NCBI RefSeq assembly: GCF_026262505.1
Contig: NC_067206.1
Location: forward strand, 22,769,896 to 22,833,895
Origin: Trichomonas vaginalis G3
Taxonomy: Eukaryota; Parabasalia; Trichomonadida; Trichomonadidae
Length of the DNA stretch: 64,000 nt
Direction of reading: 5' to 3'
The notes beneath the pieces are model-generated. The model saw nothing but the letters and a program-made list of their open reading frames with translations. It had not been told where the DNA came from and ran no database searches. The translations under genes were made by a program, and so were the position numbers. Every line of letters starts with the position of its first letter. The stretch's first letter is position 1. Shown piece by piece: positions 39,580 through 52,368 of the stretch.

Positions 39580-41181
39580 ATGTACGCCGCTCAGAATATA
39601 ACGCCAACAGTTTTGGATGCCATGAACGGAAATGTTTCCGAATGGTATAACGAATGCGACAATGCCATTAGAAGGTCAGAAATAGTTCCTGGAACTTACG
39701 AATATACAACTGCTGTTTCTTATGGAAACGTAGGTGAGTTTGGAGAAGGTTCTTCAACAACAGTAGATATTGCTTGCGACAGGTTTCATATTATTTCTAT
39801 TGACAACTCATTCTTATACGTGGAACAAGACATTGAAATAAAACCTTCTGCCAAGTTGTCTGACAAGAAAGGTTGCAATGGAATTTTCTATGTCGGATAC
39901 CAATATGCTCCAGAGTTTTCATGGGATATAAGATATATTCTAACTCTGACTTAGTTCAAACAGTAACATGGGCAAACTATGAATGGTTCGCTTTGAGAAA
40001 CTCAGTACAACCACAAGCTAGAGAACAAACAGACCAGTATGCAAATATTGAGAAAATAAGAAAGACTTGACCCTAACGTTCCAGGAGTTTATGTTAACCT
40101 TTCTGGTTCAGATGGAACTGCTGCCACTAAAGTAAAACTGAAACTTAGAGTTCCTTTGTCATCTTTCCTCATCTTCAGGTTTTTAAGATACTTGCCAAAC
40201 TGGGCAGGAAAAATTTCTATCGAAACTTACTCCAAGCAAAAATAACTTAGTCATTGCACCAACACAAGACCCATTCAGCATTACTGTAGCTGGAACTGGT
40301 GGAGCCAAGTTCTGTGACTTTTGCAAAGACAAGGTTGACTTAGACTTTTCTCAAACTTCAACAATGAAGTAAAACTATTATTTCAATGCTGCTGGAACTG
40401 CTTGGGACCCAGTTAAGTTCACATGCGAAAAATTTGAATGCAAGAGAATAGAAAGCAGACTTGCAGTCTATATGTTGGACCCAGATATTTCAAATGCTTT
40501 AGCTGCCAAATATATTGCAGTTCCACTTATGTTCCCTATACACCAAATATCTGTCAAAGACTTTGCAGGTGAAGTTGGAAACCAAAGTGCTGACCCAGGT
40601 GCAAGAACAGATATTGCTTTAACAACTGCAATGAAACATGCAGATACTATGTTTGTACTGTTCAGACGAACTATAAATGACTATTCTTGTTTCTACAACC
40701 CTGGTATTAAATATCATATAAACATAGATGGCAAATATTATCCAGAGAAGAATATTCTACAGTTGAGGATATGAGGTCATACAACTTGACATTAGATGCT
40801 ATGAACTTTTAACAACAACTTCACAACAACCATTAACCCTGAAATGCAAAGTTCTATTATTGCCATATGTGAAAGTATGGACTCATACAGGAGGTCAAAA
40901 AACTCAATATACAAATGGAGACCGTTCAAACTTTTGGCTTGGCATTCCATTTGCTGACTCAGAAGACTTATGGGTGGTATTTCAACTGTTGGTACAGTTC
41001 AAATACAATATACTGGTGACAGAGACGGTCCAGATGAATGAGAGCAAAGAAGTTCTACAAAACCAATAGCACTTTTCACGAAGATGCTCTTTTGAAGATT
41101 CGTTCGATGAAACCTGCTGGGGCTCCTCAGATTGGTATAACGACAGCTTCCATCGAGCAGATTTTGGCAGCAGGTCAGTAA
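39580..41181 (+). pseudogene. Maverick B major-capsid-like region, broken
   Basis: Starts MYAAQNITPTVLDAMNGNVS and continues with beta-rich sequence (IVPGTYEYTTAVSYGNVGEF). About 530 codons, suited to a double jelly-roll capsid; same gene as 1327-2917 of Mav A. Ends IEQILAAGQ. Fossil, several breaks. Confidence 0.55.
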
Positions 41182-41285
41182 GTTGTTCTTGAACTGACTT
41201 CTCTCCGTCAAATATTGACAGTACGCCAGTTTTGATATAATATGTATTAAAAACTTTCCTTTAGAAATATCGGTCAGTTTTGTTG

Positions 41286-41492
41286 TTATATTTTGTCAAC
41301 GTCAAGAACTTTCACCATCTCGGTTATACCAACTTTCTTTGCTTTATGAAAATATTTTGGTTCAGCAAAGACTGCTATTCTATAACATTTTCCATTGTTT
41401 GTGTAAAGAACTACTCTGTCAATGAACTTGTATTGTTTGTGTGTGTAAACTTTGTTTTGCTTCAATTCGAAGAGATACTCAAATACGTCCAT
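41286..41492 (-). pseudogene. Small Maverick B gene (counterpart of the 139-aa gene)
   Basis: Begins MDVFEYLFELKQNKVYTHKQ and is nearly identical to the Mav A protein at 1014. Divergent from the gene at 41512, starts 19 bp apart, with the TTTTTATTCTAAGT box between them. Looks broken. Confidence 0.5.
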
Positions 41493-41511
41493 CTTTTTAT
41501 TCTAAGTTAAA

Positions 41512-42095
41512 ATGTCATTTCCGAAAAATAGAAGCGTAAGTGTTTCAAAAGGTTTAATGGCGATGGCAGATGTGAAGTTAAATTCACCAACTCAAACAAA
41601 CAGTCAAAGTGTTGTTGTCAATGTCAAAGACAGAGATGTTGAAGTGGGGAAACCATACGAAGACGAAGATGTATAACAATAGTTCCTGGTAAAAGAACAA
41701 CCAACATACCCTGAAGTTAGCAGAGACTTAAGTTCTGTTGCAGATATTCGAAACGACTACCAACAACTGAAAGACAAACTTCAAAACTCAGGAGAAGATT
41801 GTCAAGCTTTAAGTATAATGTTAAACTTGGTCGAACACAACCCTGTAAAAGTGAACTCATATGTCATTGCACCTCATGAAGTTTTGAAAGAAACTATTGA
41901 AACTTTTGACAGAGGCAGACGATATAAACATCAAAGAAATAGAACCCGACGTTAGTTGCTGTGGTGTTTCATTATAATGTCCATTGACAAGATATACGTT
42001 ATGAAAGGAGGTGAAACGTTGAACTTAAAGTATAGTTTCCCAGACGTCATAAAAATATTTGACGACCACAACATTTCATTAAAATTTATTTGCTA
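41512..42095 (+). pseudogene. Maverick B counterpart of the 193-aa gene, broken
   Basis: Starts MSFPKNRSVSVSKGLMAMAD and follows the Mav A gene at 414-995 along its whole length. A few breaks. Function unknown. Confidence 0.55.
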
Positions 42096-42100
42096 AGTAA

Positions 42101-42890
42101 ATGGCAGAAGACATAATGGTTTATACTATTACGACTAAAAACCCTGAGTCATATAATTCTATAACAACAAACTTACAAAGTCCTCAAGGACGATATTGTA
42201 AACTAACCTTAAACACAATGACGACTAAAGCCTGTTTTGCTCTTTTGACAACCAGAAGATTTTATTGTTGTGAATTTGTAAAAAATACTCCTTTGAAGAT
42301 ACTTACTCAGATATACCACCAACAGGTTTTGTTGACTTATTTAATACTTTAAGGACGAGTGTAACATGTGCTGCAACTAGAGCAGGTTTCATTATGTTTG
42401 GATGTCCGACTGAGTTTACTATAAACAATATGAGCTATTAATACAAAACTTATATCTGGTTTTTACTACCAACAATTTCCTATAACAGGAAAAGGTGTCA
42501 TACAAGGAATGTCTGTTCCATTGACTTTAAGTACACCTATTTTATATATTGTTTCAAAACTTAGGTTCAAAGTGCTATTCGAATGTCGACAGAAACTACT
42601 ATGACCAAAAGATACTCATGCGTATAAACAACACTTTCTCTGCTGGTTTTGCCTATTGTTCATTCGAATGCAGAATTTTCAACCTTAGTGAACTCAAACA
42701 CTTTGGCAAGTATAACGTTGACATTAGTTGACGCAAACTTTGTTCCTGTAAAACTTTTATGTCCTATGTATTTGTCAATGACGGCAGAAAGTTTCGAATT
42801 GGAAGATGCAACTGGTGAAAGTATTGTATTACAAGAACAACTTCAACAACAAATAGCTCAAGAACAACAAATGCAACAATGCAACAACAA
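42101..42890 (+). pseudogene. Maverick B structural gene (possible minor capsid), broken
   Basis: Starts MAEDIMVYTITTKNPESYNS as in Mav A (1-409) and extends beyond what that copy shows, ending in a Q-rich segment (LQQQIAQEQQMQQ). Beta-rich, jelly-roll-like by composition. Broken in several places. Confidence 0.5.
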
Positions 42891-42931
42891 AGTCAAGAAT
42901 AAAAAAAAATATTTTTTTATTTTTATAAAAA

Positions 42932-44100
42932 ATGTACAGAATAGATGTTTCAGATTTTTATTGACTTCCAAGCATTCAGAAATATGTGTCATTTAGAGAC
43001 TATAACAAAAGCAGTCGAGATTTGAAACGTTTAGTCATTTATGTCGACTCTGCCCCAGAATGTTATGTTATGAAAGAATGGGATGTTGTCTTTAACAAAC
43101 CAAGAGCAACAATAGTTTCAGAACAAGAATGTAGACAGAAACTTAAGAAAATAAAAGTTGTACAAGTTGGAATGAAGATGTTAGATGCTTGGGATATTCT
43201 TATTGTCAAAGTTAGAAGATTTTTCAGTTCGAGGTATAAAGTTTATACACCTTCTCCAAACTTCTATTCTATCTTCACTGGATATAAATACGAACAAGTA
43301 GAATGGAAAGAAAATATTATAGAAGCTTGGTTAGACCATGTCAAAGAAATTATATGCAATGGAAACGAAAAGGTTTATGAGTATATCTTATGTTGGTTTG
43401 CAAATATCTTACAACATCCAAGTGCTAAAAATGAAACTGCTCTCATTATAATTGGAAAACAAGGAACAGGTAAGAACACATTCTTTACAGATATCTTATG
43501 CAAACTGTTAGAAGTTATTCGAATCCGAATATGACACTTAGAAAACATCTGCGGTAAATTTAACTCCTCAATAGAGAATATGAAACTTATAGTTTTTGCA
43601 ATGAACTTCAAAGTATAGATACAACAAAAGTTTTTAAACTCAGATGCTTTGAAGAGTCTTATAACAGACAAAGTTGGAGTATGTTGAAAGAAAGTATAAA
43701 GACCAAAGAGTTTGTGAAAATGTTGCAAACTTCATTATGGTTTCAAACAATTCTGTTCCGATGAAGTTAGAAAGTTCTGACAGAAGATATGTAGTTGTCA
43801 GAACGTCAGATTCTCATATGCAAGATACAGAATATTTTGACGACTTAGCAGAAACTTTGACATCTGACATTTCACAACCACTTGTTTTCATACTTTATGA
43901 CATTAGATATTTCTAAGTTCAATCCAAGACAACAGAGAGATGGAAACAATTAGCTCCACTATAAGCTACCAAAGCTACTCTTGACCTCATGGATAGTTAC
44001 CGGTTTAGATGTCACAGAGTGGAATAAGACATTAAAAATTAAAACTTCTAAACTACGAAGACATACTCCAAAAGTTAGCAGAAATGAGAAGACTTTTACC
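42932..44100 (+). pseudogene. SF3 helicase of D5-like type, Maverick B
   Basis: A TTTTTTTATTTTTATAAAAA leader precedes the ATG at 42932. The Walker A motif is clear (ALIIIGKQGTGKNTFF near 43440), preceded by the YEYILCWFANILQHPSAKNE helix typical of D5-type primase-helicases, and followed by the sensor/arginine region FIMVSNNSVPMKLESSDRRY near 43735. Family knowledge: superfamily 3 helicases unwind viral and Polinton-like genomes during replication. Broken in a few places in this copy. Confidence 0.75.
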
Positions 44101-44109
44101 AGAGCTACT

Positions 44110-45784
44110 TACATGTAAGGGACTTACCTTCAAGCAGTCCGCAACCAAAGATGAATTTTTGACTTGTCCCAATTTTTGTCCGAAAGTCTAGCTCAGATGT
44201 TTGAACTGCTCCCAACATATGCACGAATTGAACGTTTGTACCTGAACTCTTCCGTTCTCAAAAAAAAAACGTTTTTTGGTTTCATGATTCGCAAAACTTT
44301 TATCGGAAGAGACAACAAACGTTCAGAAGAAGAGACAAGATATTATTTAAAACTTGTTGTATGACATAACTGGTCATAAACAAGCTTTTGAAGTAAAAAC
44401 CGTCATTCTCAAACCACTTCATTTTTCGAATGTCCGAACAAGCACCGAAGCCAACCAATGGCAGATGTCCTTTCAAGGTTGCCAGACAGCGGCCCAGTTC
44501 ACAAATTCAATTGCCAATTGAAAGCTTATCTGACAAACCCATTAAGACTCTCCAAAAGTAGTCTTATGAAGAGATACCAATCTCAAAGCCATGTCCTCAC
44601 TGAACCAAGCTTCCAATGAGAAATGCCTGAAACGATTTTCACGGAAACCTTGCGCAATACAGACAGAACCGAACCTTGCCGACTCATCTACCGTTTCTTC
44701 GAAGAGATAGACGCCATCTGGAAGGTACTCGGAAAGGACAGAACATCAACACCGTACCTTCGTGAACACAGAATTGCCGAAGGTATTATCAAAGAAGAGG
44801 AAGAAGAGGAAGAAAGAGGAGAGAAGGAGGAAGAAGAAGAAGAAGAACACGAAGAAAAGGAAGTTTGGGCAACCCTTGTTGCCGATGACGCTTACGAAAT
44901 TTCCCAACCCTACCCATACCAAATCCGCAACAAGGAGACAGGCAAGGTTCTTTACCCCAGTCCTCACAAACTTGGGACACTTGAACCTTAACCTTCGGAA
45001 TCGCGGTTCAATCTTCCATGGGCAAGCTTGTCGCAATTCAATGGGTTCCAATCCAGACAAGAAGAACGAGGGTCAGACACATTGACCGGTGACAAGTCTC
45101 AACAACGTAAGGAGAGCCCCGAGTGGTTCTAAGAGTAAAAAAATTTTATTTTAGGGGGAAAACCCCAAGTAAATTTAGGTGTTTATTTGGATAAGTATGT
45201 TAAATTAAGGGTAATTTGCAAAAATTAGTTCCCTACCTTGAATTGGGCTCTTTTCGTTATCCAGTTGCGTAGGAGGTCGTCCCAGAGGAGTTGGTAGAAT
45301 TGCCAATCCAAGGACGATTTGTCCTCCCAGGCCATTGAGGATGTACTGCTCGTAGAGTTTCATGACCTCTGCCTTGCACCAGACACCCTCTCCCTTGGAA
45401 CGTAAGGCTTCTTCGAAGTGCTCGAATGCGAATTGGCTGCGTGACCATCCGAAATGACACTTTTGTCCGTTTGGTCAATGTTTGTGTCTCGTGCCAAGTC
45501 GACGAAAATACAGACAAACAGGTTATATATGAGTTTGAGACCAAGAATGGTGTAACTCGACCTGTCCGATTCAAAGACTCCGAGGGCGACCAATGAAATT
45601 AAACGGAAATTAGCTAGGAAGGAATATAAAATGGACTGGTTGCCACCACCTCCCACCTCCACCACCTTTACCTGTTCCTCAAGTAAATAAGCCTTTTCCG
45701 TTCCCAAGAATTCCCACATTTTTAATTCAAATTCGAATAAAAATTTGTTTTATTTCATGCAATGTTTTATTTCTGTGTCCGTCT
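44110..45784. other. Segment of different composition inside Maverick B
   Basis: From about 44390 to 45120 and 45240 to 45600 the sequence is clearly richer in G+C than the rest of the element, and codon use shifts to C-ending codons. An acidic E-rich coding-like stretch lies at 44790-44870 (EEEEEERGEKEEEEEEEHEE). I recognise no family. It could be an inserted gene from another source or a gene of the element with unusual composition. Confidence 0.45.
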
Positions 45785-47896
45785 TCAAGTATGCCCAGTA
45801 CTTACGCTTGGAGAGACAATGAACTTCGGTGAAAATTTTGTCCAATTTGAAATGCCCATCTTTTCACCGACCATGCCCATTTCAATGAGTTTGTTGTACC
45901 CTTCTTCGTTCGTCATGAGTGCGTCAAATGTTCTCATAGTAAAACCTTCACTTTGGTTTTGACTTCGGAGAAGAATTTGTTGTAGTGTCAAGGACTGCCT
46001 TTGCGAACTGAGGGTAAGACCAATGTTCGACAATAGGTTTTTAATGTGGTTACTAAGCCACTTTGACCTTGAGTGAATTCGTACTTCAAAACAAAAGGGG
46101 AAAACCTTTCAACAAAGTTGTCGACCTTCTCATAATGTTTACTCTTCATCTCTTGAGGTTTCTTAATGGAATATCCCCATGTCGAATTCATAAGCAATTT
46201 GAGTGTCATTGCAAGTTTGGGTTGGAAGCTTTCCTAATATCATACAGTTGTTGTATGACTTTTCCAACTGTATAGTTCCTTCCGGGAACTCACCATCTTC
46301 GTTTGGAATTCCAGTCGGAATATATTGGACAAACCTCATGTAATGCAGCGTTAAGGTCGACATAGTAATATCTTTCGTTTGAGTCGAACTTGTCGCAACC
46401 AATTGGTCCAGTTTGTGGAAATTCAAGTGAGTCTCTTATCTTCTGAGAAACTTCCTCTGTTATCTCATAAACATCGTCGAGCAACCTGTTTCATATAAAA
46501 CCTTCTGACCTAACTCAGATGCTTCCAATACAATTTGACGTCAATTGGATGTCTCAATGGAAGTTTTGTTTATAGCATCTTGAAGTTCTGGCAACCTCAT
46601 TGGAAGTTCTTCTGGTTCAGGTTGGTATCCGAACAATCCAACTCCTTGTGGAATTGTGTACTTCTTTTGTACTAGAACTTTGTCTGGAAACAACTTTTGG
46701 TCTTGCTAACAGTGAAAAGTTTGTTTCGTCTTTTGGTACAAAAGTTTCTGTCAGCTTGTCATCTGGAATTGTTCCAACAAACTTCTCGAAAAGAATGTTT
46801 ACAGCTCTGACAATGTTGCACTTGCCTTTTCCGAACAATGGGTTTGTAAGACTTTCGTTCAACATGAAGTGGTTGTGGACAATTGCAATCTTCAACCATG
46901 GTAAATTGAACTCAACAACATAGTCGTCATGTGAAGAACCTTTAGCTGTAGGTATGTTGACTCGATATTGACATTTGCCAACGGTGCAATTTTTGCCAAT
47001 TGACCTCTGAGAATGTACCTTGTCTTCACACATGACTCAAGATACTTCATCTTCTCTTCTGAAACAGACCAGAGTTCCTGAGACATGTAAGAATGCAAGG
47101 TTCGTTGACAATTGTTTCAATTGAATTGTAAATTCCATACCTTGTCAAGTCAATGTCAGACTTATTTATGAAACGGGAAGTATCCACATGTTGTCTGACT
47201 GCTTGAGGTTAGGTTGGTACCATTTCGAACTTGACACTTGCAATTCCTTCAATTGCATTCAAAATGTCTGAGTCGGAGTCAACCATTTGTTCTCTTCTTT
47301 GTAGTCTTGAAAGCGTCAAGAAGCATTGCAGCTGTTTGTGACATTGCCATGTGCATAGTAAATGTGACCATCCAAATCTGTTATGGTCAATCTGAGATTG
47401 TATCCTTTCTTATTTCATCTTGATTGCAGCAAGTACTCCCATGAAGCCTTCTTTGTTCTTTCCTTCGTCAAAGTTTACTGTAAAGGTTCGACCAGATGTA
47501 ATTTGACTTCTTCACTTCACGTACTTTTCATATGATATCTTGTTCTTTCCATGGGAGCAGTGTGTCTTCACCTTTTCCTTTTTCCTTCTCAAAGGATGCA
47601 ATTGTTCGTCATGTTTCCAGTAGAATCTGGCAAAGCCGTCGTGTCCTTCAACTTGAGGTTCACTAACATCGAAAGGCATGTTCATAAGACGTTCTTCTTC
47701 TAACCTCCTCTAGTCTGTTTGGATAATTTGCACGTGCTGTTTCCAAATCCATTTCGTAGCGAAGACCAGCCAGTTTGTCATAGACTTTTATGGGTCTTCC
47801 CTTCCTATATTTAAAATTCTTCGAAACTCTCCAACCATATCTTTGTAACTCTGCTTTTATTCTAGCAGATTTTCTATCCATTCTATATGGGGGCAT
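45785..47896 (-). pseudogene. polB: Protein-primed PolB of Maverick B, broken
   Basis: On the minus strand from the ATG at 47896 (MPPYRMDRKSARIKAELQRY). Motif B is visible as KLLMNSTWGYSIKKPQ near 46190, and an upstream region with HNHFMLNESL resembles the pre-exonuclease part of the element C polymerase (EDHYMLNERL). It is a different PolB lineage from that at 26576-30328 in length and sequence. Many breaks; fossil or error-laden sequence. Confidence 0.65.
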
Positions 47897-47924
47897 TTTT
47901 ATTAAAATAAAAAAATATTTTTCT

Positions 47925-48515
47925 TTACTTTACATAACCGCCTGCTGCCATAAGTCTTTGACGCCACCCATACCCAGCTAATGAAGGTTGACTTGGTTTA
48001 GTTTCCAAACTAAACTTTGGTTTTGGTTTATCTTCAGTTTTTGGTTTTTCTTCTCTATCGGTTTTTCGTCACTTTTCGGTTCCTCTGACTTTACTCACCT
48101 GCAGGAACAGTTGTGTCGTTAACATCTTCATAAATATCATATGCCATTTGTTTTTGTTTTCCTTTCAACTTTTTGTGTTTGTTGTAAAGTTTAGAATATT
48201 TCGACTCTAAGTCAATGAGATGTTCTATAATGAACTGTTGGTCGTGAAGTAAACTTTTCCATCTGTTGTCTCGAAAGCTCCTTCAGACTTCAATATTTTA
48301 TTTGTGAGAGTCTGTTTCTTTTTTGAGATACTAGCCGTTCCATTTCTATGAAAAGTGACTTTTTGTAGTTAGGGTTTGTATTTCCAGACTGGCACTTTCT
48401 ATTATTGAATTTTTCTCTTCATCTGTAAGTTCTTTGACAGGTTTTGACAATGGTTCTGAACTTTTTGTTGTGTTCAAATCTACCGTTTTCAACTTCTTCG
48501 GTCATTTCATCTCAG
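47925..48515 (-). pseudogene. Maverick B small lysine-rich gene
   Basis: Reads K/P/S/E-rich on the minus strand and ends AGYGWRQRLMAAGGYVK. Heptad-like K/E helices in the middle. No family recognised. Broken. Confidence 0.4.
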
Positions 48516-48529
48516 TAAAAATTTTAGTT

Positions 48530-49066
48530 TGGTTTGTTTTCAACTGGTTGTTGTTGTTTTTTAAGTCGGTCTAAAACTTCCTGAGGTATAGGAAGAACTT
48601 GACAAACACGTTGTGTAACTGCTGGAAGTCGACAAATCCATCTTGAACCATTTGTCTCAATGCTGTATTGTTCATTTCATCTCAGTAAAAAACTTTACAT
48701 TCCCACGTTTGAGGCGGTTGAGGTTGGTTATTGTTTACCCATTGTTGTGCATGGTTATATCCTCTGTTAAAGAATCTTTCACCTTGGTCCAATATAGTGT
48801 CCTGCTTGGTTATAGTAGTCATTTGCTTTGTTTATAATAGTTTCCTGCTTGTCTTCCTACATGTCCCATCCATCCTTGAACTTTTCCTCTTGTTTCAGGA
48901 TTTGAATAAGATTTGTTGCATCTCGTGCTACATCCCAACCTTTCTGTACAGTTTGTATAATAGGTTGTGCTTTCTCTTTAAGTATACCTAATGTACTCAA
49001 AATCTTCCTTCCAATTCCAAATGCACCTCTGGCTATTTGTTCACTGCGGGCAAAAATCGGATGCAA
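48530..49066 (-). pseudogene. Maverick B amphipathic minor protein region
   Basis: Contains MHPIFARSEQIARGAFGIGR and KILSTLGILKEKAQPIIQTV, an amphipathic helix followed by a polar helix, and Q/P-rich sequence. Adenovirus-type membrane-lytic minor proteins have this look, but the match is only of character. Probably two short genes; broken. Confidence 0.35.
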
Positions 49067-49089
49067 CTCCTGCTAATGCGCCAAATAAA

Positions 49090-50067
49090 CCCATTTCTTA
49101 TGGGGTAAAAATGACGAATCCAAACAAGGACCCCTATGTTTCTAAAGCGACAAAGAAAGCACTCATGATAAAAATCTTTAGTTCAACACAAATGCTTGGT
49201 TTATGGATATCTTGGAAAACATTCCGAGTATAGAGAAGATGGACCACCATACTGGCTAATATTTGTCGGTCAAAACACAAGAATACTGTGAAGCATACCA
49301 TTATGGTCCAAAAATATTTTAGATGTGAAAACTGCTTTGACAATATTCGTTGACAAATACCATCCAACAAAACTGACATCTGACTGTGAAAGTTCTTTCA
49401 AATCAGATGATGTAAAAAACTATCTGCGTTCAAAAAATGTAAACCAATATTTCATTGTCGACCAAACACCATTCTGCTCTTGGTGTCATTGACGGTTTGT
49501 ATAAAAATGTTAAGAGACTTAAACCAACCACAAGGTGGTGAGCAAATGAAATGTCATATGACGACAAATATAGACACTTCTCCATGGCAAAGATGAGACA
49601 AGTTTTAAATATTTACAATAGCCGTAAACAAAAAGGTTTGGGAAACCACTCCCTGAAGAAATGAAAAACAACCCTGACTTAGAGAAAGACTATATATTTA
49701 ATAATTTAGTCAAAAGAGACAAACAAGAAAGAATGCCGGGCTTCAAACTTAAGAAAGGCGACAAAGTAAAAATAGAAATACCTAAACGCGACCCATATGA
49801 AAATACTATTGACTATGACAACAATGGGAACCCGACAGGTACTCACATTCGTGTTCGTAAAAAATAGAAGAAAGTATACAAGAGAATATTATGAAGTTTT
49901 AGGCAAACATGGCAAAATGTACACACTGCAAGCAGAAGATAAAACTACTATTGTCAGACTCGTTTCAAACTTGTCAAAGTTCAAGGTGGTATACTTTCAA
50001 AAACAGTTCCTAACAAATATAAGACAACTCCTGACGAATATGCTAAAGAAGTTGAAAATGACGACTA
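49090..50067 (+). pseudogene. Retroviral-type integrase of Maverick B
   Basis: Reads MTNPNKDPYVSKATKKALMI, then an rve core with the second catalytic Asp in KLTSDCESSFKSDDVKNYLR near 49380, and a C-terminal SH3-like piece (KKGDKVKIEIPKRDPYENTI near 49765). Polintons use such an integrase to insert their DNA. Broken in several places. Confidence 0.7.
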
Positions 50068-50089
50068 AGCATTTCTATACATGCGTAAA

Positions 50090-51473
50090 CTGTCATGTAA
50101 GGTGGCATGTAGTCTTTACTTTGTCCCGTTGTTTGCGTATATCCTGAAACGCGATGTGTATGGTTTCCTCCTCCCTCAGTGTTACTCCAGAAACAATTTA
50201 TTTAGCAAACTTAACGTTGTCTTTAACATCATATCCTTTACCTTTTGTCATTGCTGACCAATCCAATATCTATGCTTATGCCACCTGCTTGAGATGTACT
50301 TAAATCTATGTAGTGACTATGTGCAGGTAAATTTTCACCTGAAATCGTTTTACTTCCACCTGTTTCCTTTGAAAGAGTTTGCACAATACAAAAACCTGTC
50401 GACTATTGAGTCCAAGTTTCCAAAACCAAGTACTACTTCTGGTCTGTAGAGATTCATTGACGTATAAATAGGAGCCTATAGGATATAATGTTTGAAGTAT
50501 TTCTGTCTTTAATGTTTGAAGCTCTGTTTTGTCTGCTTTCTTGTCATAATAAATCTTGAGCAGTGAATTTAATATTATGTTCATCCTTCATGACATAAAC
50601 ATCTTTACATCTAATGTTTCTCATCGTCGTTATGTCGTCATCCGATGTTAAACCTTGTGGAAAGTTAGGAGGTTTACAATAATAATGCATCCCCACCAGT
50701 TTCTTCAACCGTTCCTTCAATACTTTCTATAGCAACAGTTGTAAAACTTGTTATGTGTATGAGTCTTATCTGCTTTCTTCTCTAACTCATCGTTAACATA
50801 AGTTTTATCTGCTTTAAGGTCTAAACATCCTGAAACCCATCCTGTATCGGCTTTAGTTTTTAAAAATCTTTGATGTCCGTTCATGTACCAGTCAACCCTT
50901 TCTATAATTTCTTTATTTTTTCATCCACATATTCCTTATCCGCCTTCTTCACTAACACACTAGCCATAAGTCCTTATCTACCTTATTTTCAAGGCTAACG
51001 TTTTAAGTCTTTATTTCAGATATAGAATGTATATGAGTCTTTTTAGAATATTTCGTTTTCAGCTCTGTCACTTCACTTACATTTTATTGTCAACATATGT
51101 TTTGTCTGCTAGTTCAGGATGAGTATGTTCTTTGTTGCATAAGCATTGTTAGCTCTTTCTTCTTCTTTTGCTATTGCATCGTCTACATATTCTTTGTCAG
51201 CTTTGTTGTCAACATCTGCTTTCAAAAAGATTCATTTATAGGTTTCTCGTTTAAAGTTCCTTTTGTTGGATTTATACAGACAGTATGGTTCTTATTGTCT
51301 TGCACAGAAACTCATCTGTCATTGGGTTTAATGTCAGTTTTTAGTTTCCTTCTTTCAATGACTCAGATATCTTAGAATAGTTTGAAAAGTTTGTTGTGTT
51401 CTTATTTAGAGCTTGCATAATGAGTTGGTCGTTGTGTTGTATTTCTCTCATAGACGCTGTTTCATTTGACATT
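50090..51473 (-). pseudogene. Fibre protein with coiled repeats and phage-type tail-collar domain
   Basis: Starts MSNETASMREIQHNDQLIMQ at 51473. The middle is a chain of short coiled units of the form KADKTYVNDELEKKADK, as in trimeric fibres. Near the C-terminus YPIGSYLYVNES (about 50480) and TGGSKTISGENLPAHSH (about 50320) are the two hallmarks of the phage tail-collar/receptor-binding tip. The likely role is a virion spike for attachment. Shares an 18-bp divergent promoter with the gene at 51492. Several breaks. Confidence 0.7.
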
Positions 51474-51491
51474 TTTATTCTAGATAAAATA
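51474..51491. promoter_or_regulatory. 18-bp divergent promoter, fibre gene and 51492 gene
   Basis: TTTTATTCTAGATAAAAT separates the two opposed ATG codons. It matches the spacer at 996-1013 in length and core (TTTTTATTCTA). Confidence 0.5.
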
Positions 51492-52353
51492 TGCTTCCAA
51501 TAGAAAAAAGAAAATTCAAGAGTTGCTACAACTAAACATTAGAATGAACTTTTTACTAATGTCGGTCAAAAGTTTGAGACAGAGACCGTAAAGCATGAAG
51601 GCTATCGTTTTGACTACCCATTAAGATGTCTAAGAGACCCATCTGTCACAAAAGCTATTGGCTTTCGTAGAATGAAGTTTGTGTCTGTAGAAGATAAAAG
51701 TTTTCCATTTATTGTAAGGTTTCATATAGATTATATATCTGAAGGGAAACGAAAAATGTGGGAAGAAATTGAGCTAATACAAGTTGACCTTTCATCTTCT
51801 CTACAGACTGCGTTAAAAAATATAGAAGATAAAATAAATTCATGTTATGCAAAATATGCTGATGAAATATTCAAATACCGGAGCCACACTTTATGTGAGA
51901 ATTGTATATGACAAACAAAATTCACAAGTGTCATTTCAAATCTACGAAAACAATCCAAATAAAGACGAACAAATATATACAGAATTCACTGCAATGTCAT
52001 GGTATTATTTTGCAAAGAATGTTAAATCAGAAAGTCGAACTTCCTTTAGCAAAATATTTACAGTCGATATGCAAGAGATGAACCATTATTTATTTAAAGA
52101 TGTTTTCGACCCAGCTGCTATTATTGTTCATGCTTCATTTTCTGGCGCCCAAAACTCTTTCTTATGCTTGGCAAATGACTTTTACGAAAAACCTACAAAG
52201 TTATACGAACCACCAAGTGGAAGTATTTCAGACTTTCAAGTATGGTTTACTACAGATGGAAGAAAAAGAATAATTCCATTATACCATGCGTTTTACTTAG
52301 AACTTAGTTTCATATACAACTACTATCGAACGGTAAAATATAATAAAAAATGA
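51492..52353 (+). pseudogene. Last gene of Maverick B, unknown function
   Basis: Begins MLPIEKRKFKSC and ends FIYNYYRTVKYNKK. The middle is beta-rich with QVSFQIYENNPNKDEQIYTE and FDPAAIIVHASFSGAQNSFL. Composition would suit a capsid-associated or attachment protein. No family recognised. Broken; sequence after its stop jumps to another locus. Confidence 0.45.
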
Positions 52354-52368
52354 GAGAGATAACGAAGA

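Larger units (their letters stand above)
34886..52353 (+). mobile_element. Maverick/Polinton copy B
   Basis: About 17.5 kb of the same family as Mav A: terminus, subterminal arrays, basic core protein, capsid-like region, small genes, SF3 helicase, PolB, minor virion-like proteins, integrase, fibre protein and a last gene. The right terminal repeat is not present; at 52354-52369 the sequence jumps to a copy of the 32.6 kb region. The copy is broken in many places (tens), with density rising after about 41 kb, so part of the damage may be sequence error rather than age. Confidence 0.85.

Noticed and set aside
44430-44520. A phrase like PMADVLSRLPD suggesting a Ty3-type RNase H end
   Set aside because: The surrounding RNase H and reverse transcriptase motifs are missing and LTRs are not seen; one short phrase is not enough.
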